Source: Gavia stellata (Eukaryota; Chordata; Aves; Gaviiformes; Gaviidae). Taken from it: DNA of 64,000 nt. The position numbers were made by a program, and so were the translations under genes. Where the stretch lies: the NCBI RefSeq assembly GCF_030936135.1, contig NC_082610.1:20718428-20782427 (forward strand). The letters are read 5' to 3'. The notes under the pieces were generated by a model that was given only the letters and a program-made list of their open reading frames with translations, searched no databases and was not told where the DNA came from. This document shows, in pieces, positions 58,193 through 64,000 of this stretch. Numbering within the stretch: the stretch's first letter is position 1; the number at the start of each line of letters is the position of its first letter.

Positions 58193-58508
58193 CTGACTGG
58201 ACCGTGTCTTGGAGAGGTTCCCACTGTGCAGAGCGCAAGGAAAGAGGTGAAGCGAAGGAAAGAAGCGAACGGATTCAGGGGAGGAGTATAGGGGGAGGGG
58301 GAGAGGAAGAGGAGGAGGAGGAAGAGGACAGGGGGAGCATGAGCACCTCCAAGGACTATCTCGCATTTCACCCAAGCCTGCGGCAAACGACTTCTTTTCT
58401 TTTTTTTTTTTCTTTCCCCATCCCTTCCTCCTTTGGCCTCCTCCCACCCCGGCAACTGTACAAAGCCACAGATTGAATCACAGTAAATTATTATTTGATG
58501 GTCTCGAT
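58193..58508 (+). other. HRAS: HRAS terminal 3'UTR exon
   Basis: The exon starts after the acceptor at 58192 and ends near the sequence GATGGTCTCGA, where the human HRAS transcript also ends (GATGGTCTTGA, from memory). It carries a long purine-rich stretch (58237-58336) like the GGAAGG-rich segment of the human 3'UTR, then an AGTAAA poly(A) signal. This gives a 3'UTR of about 320 nt. The exact cleavage site is inferred. Confidence 0.85.
58482..58487 (+). terminator. HRAS: HRAS poly(A) signal AGTAAA
   Basis: AGTAAA lies in the context ATCACAGTAAATTATT followed by GATGGTCT. It matches the non-canonical poly(A) signal and flanks that I recall for human HRAS. A GT-rich element (GATGGCTGTGTCC) follows about 30 bp downstream. 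No canonical AATAAA is present nearby. Confidence 0.85.
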
Positions 58509-60750
58509 GAACCATCTTGATGGCTGTGTCCTCCTTCCACAGGGTGCTGGTGCTCCGGGAGGATCGCTGGTGGGACGACGGGGAGGGAAGGGCGCTGAGA
58601 TTTGCTCTCCACAGACCGAGGTTGTGCTGTAGATTGTAAAGGCGATCGGGGTGGGGTATTCTTCAGGGAAAGAGCTGTCTTTGTCTCCAGCAAGTCGTCA
58701 TCACGTCCCCGTTCCCCCCGGCCCACCTGAAACTCTTTGCTGGCCCCAAGTTTTGCTGGGGTGGAAGAGCGCAACCAGTCCAGGCCTGTCCTCGGCGCTC
58801 CCCTGGGTGCTTTGCCTTCAACCTAGTCCTTGTGGGGTTTTTTTATGGCCTCAGATGCGATGCCCGGAAGGAAAGAAGCATCGGGGAGGAGATCCGAGAG
58901 CTGGGTTCGCCTCAGCTGGTGCCAGTTTGTTGCTTCCTTGATTTTTTTCCAGGCACCTCTTTCTGGCACAGCACCTCCCAAATGTTTATGTGCTCCAGAG
59001 GTAGAATTAGGCCTTTCTACTCCCCTCCAGCACCTAGCTAACGCTAACACCTGCATGGCAGATACGCCTTGGGCTGCTCCAGTCTGTCAGCAGTGTATAA
59101 TGGTATGCAAATCCTCGTCTGCCCTGTGCACGGCTTAATTACTGGTGAGCACGTCGCAGAAGGGCTCTCCTGCACTGCAGGCAGCTGCCTGGCTGCTCAA
59201 CAACTAAAACTGAAGGATTCAGACTTCCAGTCCTTGGGTTTAGAGTGGGTAAGAGTCTTTTGGATAAGGGCTGATCTGTTGGGAAGCCCGTCTTCGCTCA
59301 GCCCTGCTCCTTTGGGATTTTCACCTGGGATCTGACCTGCTTCTCCCACGTGCCTTTCACTTGCAGACCCAAGACGAGGCATTGCACTCGATGCAGCGGG
59401 CAGCTCGGTGCTCGCTGCCTTCCCCTCTCCCAAGCTATTGCCCAGGCTAATTTAGCCGGCATGCAGAATTAAGAGCATCAAAGGGGGACGGTGATCCAGC
59501 CGAGTGTGGCGGGGAGCCGTTCTGCACAGGCTAGCCTGGGCCTGAAGAGGCGCCGGGTTGGGCAGCTGAGGCAGGCAGGGGTTGGGAGCGGTGAGGGCAG
59601 CGCTTGAGTCGCACGTCTCGCACGGCAAAACCGGTACAGAAACCCCGGTCAGCCCCGGCACAAAGGCACAGCCCACCCGGGGGTTCCCAGCATCCATGCG
59701 GGCAGCCTCCCGTCCCGCTCCTCATCCTCCGTCATGCCAGGCGGCAGCAGAATTAAACTCCAGCGCTGCTTGGAGTTGTTGCCTTCGCTTTCGGCCTGGG
59801 CAAGAGAGGACTTGTGCGAACGGCTTGGTTTTTGTACCCGCCTGCTCCGAACTGCTGTGGGGCACAGCCCCCTCCCTGGCTGCAGCTGCCTGGCACCCAG
59901 TTCCTGCAGGAGAAGGGCTGATCCCAGCTCGAGTGGGAGAAGTTACCCAAGGGAAGCGCTGCCCTGCCTTTAGCTGGGCGTGCTGTTTGCAGCGGCGCCT
60001 GTCCCCATGCCGGAGGAGCGCTGAAGATGCTGAGTGTGGTGTTACGTGGTGGGGCTGGACCGGAGGCTCCCAGAAAACCTCCTAACCTAAGTTGTTTCAA
60101 GTGTGAAGCCTGGAAGTACGGGTTTTGTTCCTAAGTTGGCAGCTTGTGCGCAAGTGCAGGCAGGGCAGAGGGCAGGGCTACTTCATCCTTCTAGAAGATG
60201 ACTAAAAGCCTTAACAGTTGGTGGGTGGGTTGATGTGGGGGCCCTTGCTTGGTGGTGGTACTGCACTAGGAACCTGGTGCTCTTTTGCTGCAATAGAGCT
60301 TATCCCATCTCTCACCAGGCCCTCGGTGAAGGATGGGACAGCTCTATCTGGAGGCCTTCAGATGAGAAGTAACGCTGCGTTTGGGGCTCTAACATTGAAT
60401 GTTTGGGGCTCTCTCAAGGACTGGACTCTGGATGGCTCTAACCACTGAGAGTTATCCTCTCATTTCTGGTTGGGAGCCAGAAGCCACACTCAGGGACCAG
60501 GAGCCATGGTCAAGCAAGCTGAGGAGCTCCGGGGAGCACCAGGGGCGAGGTGTCTTCACAGGGCAGGCACCAGCTGCAGTGGCAAGAGGCTGGCACGTCT
60601 TGGCGAGGGTGTGCTAGAGCAGCACTGGCCAGAACACCAAATCCTTCAGCAGTTTGGTCAGGAGCGGGAAGCCGAAGTAGGAGCATCTCACTTTCAGAGA
60701 GGTTTCTGCACCCCTCAGGGTGAGGTTTTCCAGCTTGCTCAGAAAGCTCT
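58509..60750. other. HRAS 3' flank without recognised gene
   Basis: GC-rich sequence with no recognised exon. A repeated 12-mer GTTTGGGGCTCT occurs at 60379-60390 and 60401-60412. In mammals RNH1 lies downstream of HRAS, but no leucine-rich ribonuclease-inhibitor repeat was recognised here. Confidence 0.5.
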
Positions 60751-61042
60751 CTCGGTCTCTTCTCCCAATTGACTAGCACCAGGACAAGAGGAAGTGGTCT
60801 CAAGTTGCGCCAGGGGAGGTTTAGGCTGGATATTAGGAAAAATTTCTCTACTGAGAGAGTGGTGAAGCATTGAAAGAGGCTGCCCAGGGAGGTGGTGGAG
60901 TCACCATCCCTGGAGGTGTTCAAGGAACGTGTGGACGTGGTATTGCGGGACATGGTTGAGTGGACATGGTGGGGTTGGGTTGACGGTTGGACTTGATGAT
61001 CTTACAGGTCTTTTCCAACCTTAATGATTCTGTGATTCTGTG
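60751..61042 (+). mobile_element. Truncated CR1 LINE 3' end
   Basis: This is the plus-strand 3' end of an avian CR1. It begins around GGTCTCTTCTCCCAA, contains CTCAAGTTGCGCCAGGGGAG and TGGAGTCACCATCCCTGGAG, and ends with CTTTTCCAACCTTAATG and the octamer repeat ATTCTGTG twice. It is about 290 bp, 5'-truncated and non-coding. Confidence 0.96.
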
Positions 61043-61692
61043 GGTCTGGTCAAGTGACATGTGTTAGGGTAGCTCATTCGAATGTCTTCTAGTTGCAAAA
61101 TACCGTTGCTTCCTTGGGTCACTCCTCCCGGCTGTTGCACCGAGGGGTGCTGAAGATGAGCTGTTTCATCAGCGGTTCAGCAGTCGGTGTCTGTGTTTAG
61201 CAGCACACCATCTGGCACCAGACAGGCTTTTCTTCCCAGTGGAAGAGTCTAGTTGAAACCTCGCAGCTTTGATCTGTTGTACACTTCAAGTGGTTCCAGA
61301 TATTGAGAGTCTCTTTTCTGGGGTGGCTGGTTATACTTTGTGTATGGCTAAAGCAGACATAGATGTGCTAGGAGTCACTAGGGTTCTGCAGCTGGACTTA
61401 AAAGTTCTTCAGGAGCCAGGGTACACCTTCATCTCGGTGCAGGTGGTAGGAGAGCGCTACGACAGGACGGCGCTTCAGAAATCCAGTAGGCAGGTAGGAG
61501 CTGGAACTGGAGACTGCAAGCATCTTAGGAGGACCTGGCTGGAGTCTGGCCAGTTGCAGACCAATCTCATTCCTTTTGCGGATCGCACCCAGCAGAAGCA
61601 AAGCAGCCAGGACCCTTTGTCGAACAGTGCTGGTCAGTAACATGGTCATCTCAGGAGCTGGAAGCATCATTGGTTAGCTTTTTGCTGTAACT
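61043..61692. other. Spacer between inverted CR1 tails
   Basis: Unique-looking sequence of 650 bp separates two CR1 tails in opposite orientation. Open frames exist on both strands (61269-61640 plus, 123 codons; 61398-61670 minus, 90 codons), but neither shows a family I recognise. Confidence 0.5.
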
Positions 61693-61890
61693 AGAATCAC
61701 AGAATCACTACGGTTGGAAAAGACCTGTAAGATCATGAAGTCCAACCATCAACCCAACCCCACCATGCCCACTCAACCATGTCCCGCAGTGCCACGTCCA
61801 CACGTTCCTTGAACACCTCCAGGGATGGTGACTCCACCACCTCCCTGGGCAGCCTGTTCCAATGCTCGACCACTCTTTCGGTGAAGAAAG
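61693..61890 (-). mobile_element. Truncated CR1 LINE 3' end
   Basis: This is the minus-strand CR1 tail. At its left end the plus strand reads TCACAGAATCACTACGGTTG, the reverse of the CR1 3' terminus. It continues to the CTTTCGGTGAAGAAAG boundary. It is about 198 bp, shorter than the other two copies and 5'-truncated. Confidence 0.95.
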
Positions 61891-62100
61891 ATCACAAGGA
61901 ACCCCAATGCAGGTCATTGTTCAAGTCCATGCTGAAAGTTGGAGGCAGGTTGGGAGCAAAAGGAGGTGCTAAAAGCTTGACACCACAGCTCGTCCCCTGA
62001 AATCAGGTATTAATCGTGTATTAATGTAGTACTGCATCTTTGGTCTAGGAGGTTGGCTTCAGGAGGATCACGATAGATCTGCAGTGCGCAGTAAGATACA

Positions 62101-62117
62101 TCTGATCTGATCTGATC
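62101..62117. repeat. (TCTGA)n short tandem repeat
   Basis: Three TCTGA pentamers followed by a partial unit. A simple repeat. Confidence 0.8.
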
Positions 62118-62832
62118 TTTGGGGTAGGCATAAACCAGATCATAACGCTTCTCTCAGGTGGAGCTGTTACTTTGGACTTGGCGTTTTCACTTGGTGACTT
62201 GGTGCTGGTCATTTGGGTGCAGGATAGCAGGATGTTAGTACATGAGTTCATGGTGTGTTTGCTCCTTGCTAGCTGAACCTCTTGAGTCTGAAAGTCACAT
62301 TTCATTAGAAAACTTACAGTTTCATTAGAGTGAATGTAGGTCTGGGGAAGGAATTGCTGGGTTTGGAGTCGATTTAGTTGATTTTCCTCATAGTTATTTA
62401 AAGCGCATCTGTTCTAGAAGTACCTTGGACTGGAAGATGTGGTTTTCAGATACTGCAGTCATTTCCCTTATGATGAGGAGTTTGTAGCGCATCTCAGTTC
62501 TGCTTCTGTGGCACAAGCTTAGGTGAGCAGAACGTGCAGTTATTCCAAAGAGCTGCTCCAGTTGCATAGCTGGAAGCTGCAGAAGTCCACAGAGGTAAGC
62601 TTTTTGCTATATTTGGGCACATCAGCTCATGTTTGGCTGCCGTGATCTCTTCAGCTGGTCATGCCAAGGCTGGACTAAACTTGGTGCTGTGCCGTGGATC
62701 TCGGGCAAGTGTGAACACCACCTCTGAGAAGGCTTCAGGCAGCATCGTACTGATGATCTGTTGAGGCTGCATCTCCTGTGATGGAGGAGTGCCACCTTTG
62801 AACCTGTACTTAGACGACGGAATAGCTGAGGA

Positions 62833-62861
62833 GGTCTGGTCTGGTTTGGTCTGGTCAGGTC
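62833..62861. repeat. GGTCT-type pentamer repeat
   Basis: About six GGTCT or variant pentamers (GGTTT, GGTCA). An imperfect simple repeat. Confidence 0.75.
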
Positions 62862-64000
62862 CAGATGTCTCAGGACTGATGTATAAGCTTTTCTCTCCCA
62901 CATCATTCAAGTGCCCCACACCCTATTACAGAGGGGTTGGGGCTCCAGAGACGTCACAGCTGAGTCAACGGGCAAAATTACTTACAAGTCCTTAAAGATG
63001 CTGATTAAGGGCTGGAACAGATCTCATGCCTTTTGGTCTGTGAGGGCTTCTGGAAGTATTCTCCTAAGCCAGCAGAGAAGGTGACTCCAAAACAGATGAG
63101 CGCTGAAAGCTTTGGCAAGCGTCTGGGTTGAGTTTGCGGGAGCTGGCAGCACTGACTCATTGCTGGAGAGAGACGAGGAGGGAGGGTAGCTGAATGAACG
63201 GCTGAGTTTATGGCTAAATGCTGGCCTCATCCTCCTCACTTGCAGCGTGGTTGGGTAGGGAGGAGCAGACCAGGTTTCCCTTCTGGACTACAGTCCAGTC
63301 CACTGCTGCAGACCTTTCCAGCCCGAGCGGTACTTCGTATCATTTCCCTTGGCTCCACGAGGAGCCGTAAAGGTAAGCAAAGCCACCCAAGAACCAGCTT
63401 CCCCAAGCAACTTGCCTGCCTGAGTGAGCTGCGGGCTTAGATAGCCCCGGAGTGGGGCTCTGGCGTGGGGCCGGGCTGAGTGGCCTCCGGGGCACCGGAG
63501 CAGCCCAGGCTCTTAATGGGGTGGGCGGAAGCAGGGGCTCGTGGTGTTGCACCTCATCTATCCGCAGGTACCTCTAGGGTCATCGTACCAGTTTTGGAGC
63601 AAGGATGGAAGTTTCTCACAGTTAACCTTTCTCTGTGTCTTAGGAAGAGCCCGTTTTACTGTGTGGAAGAATAGGGCTAAATAAGCCAGGCTTTAGTGAC
63701 TCCAATCCCTCGGACTCCTGCCTTTGTGCGTGCCGTCAGAGCCATCTCCATCCCCATCTCGGGCTCTTTCGTAACTGCTGCCAGTGAGTAGGGACACTTG
63801 TGGGACGGGACCGGCTGCTGTGTCTCCTAGTGAGATGTTGGCTGAGTTGTTTCAGCTCTGGTTTGCTTTGTCTCCTGCGCTGTCGTTGTGCCCACGTCCT
63901 GTTAGGCGAGTGCGACTGCCTCGCTGCCAGGAGGGTGCTGGTGTATTCCCTGCGGGCTTCCTCGGCTGCGGAGGTTGTAGGAGATGGTTTGGGAAGAGGT

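Larger units (their letters stand above)
61891..64000. other. Right flank without recognised gene
   Basis: No gene was recognised. (TCTGA)n and GGTCT-type pentamer repeats lie at 62101-62117 and 62833-62861. Minus-strand open frames at 62045-62305 and 62659-62919 have no identifiable family. CpG density rises again toward the right end (63460-64000), which could signal an approaching gene outside the window. Confidence 0.45.

Overview
The window is vertebrate nuclear DNA, almost certainly from a bird. Three truncated CR1 LINE tails carry the typical avian CR1 3' end, with an ATTCTGTG-type octamer repeat visible at 61021-61042. The one gene I can prove is a complete HRAS proto-oncogene on the plus strand. 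No bacterial, viral or CRISPR features are present.

Layout. 1-12.4 kb is AT-richer, CpG-poor flank with no recognisable gene; one short stretch at 6.19-6.65 kb may be a decayed retroelement ORF. CpG content rises from about 12.4 kb into a CpG island at 13.5-16.45 kb with GC boxes and a CCAAT box. A consensus splice donor at 14688 marks the probable non-coding first exon of HRAS. About 480 bp after that donor lies an unusual composite minisatellite (15172-16008): 21 units of 23 bp followed by 12 units of 30, 29, 28 and 27 bp. Every unit ends in a pyrimidine tract plus CAG, the shape of a 3' splice site. From 16.45 to 47.8 kb is inferred intron 1, with one CR1 tail, an AT-rich block that may be a conserved regulatory element, a perfect 22-bp palindrome and short tandem duplications.

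The HRAS coding exons are 47824-47977 (ATG at 47867), 52602-52780, 55078-55237 and 55963-56087 (stop at 56080-56082). Together they encode 189 residues with all five GTP-binding motifs and the CAAX box CVIS. Codons 12, 13 and 61 are wild type. A 2.1-kb intron starts 5 nt after the stop codon, and the last 3'UTR exon starts at 58193. That exon ends near 58508 with an AGTAAA poly(A) signal in a context matching the mammalian HRAS 3' end.

Right of HRAS (58.5-64 kb) no gene is recognised. Two CR1 tails there face each other with their 3' ends inward (60751-61042 plus, 61693-61890 minus), and short pentamer repeats follow.

The HRAS coding exons and 3' end are secure. Assigning the 14.6-kb promoter to HRAS, with a 33-kb first intron, is inference and needs RNA data. 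The strongest oddity is the minisatellite of splice-acceptor-like units downstream of the putative first exon.
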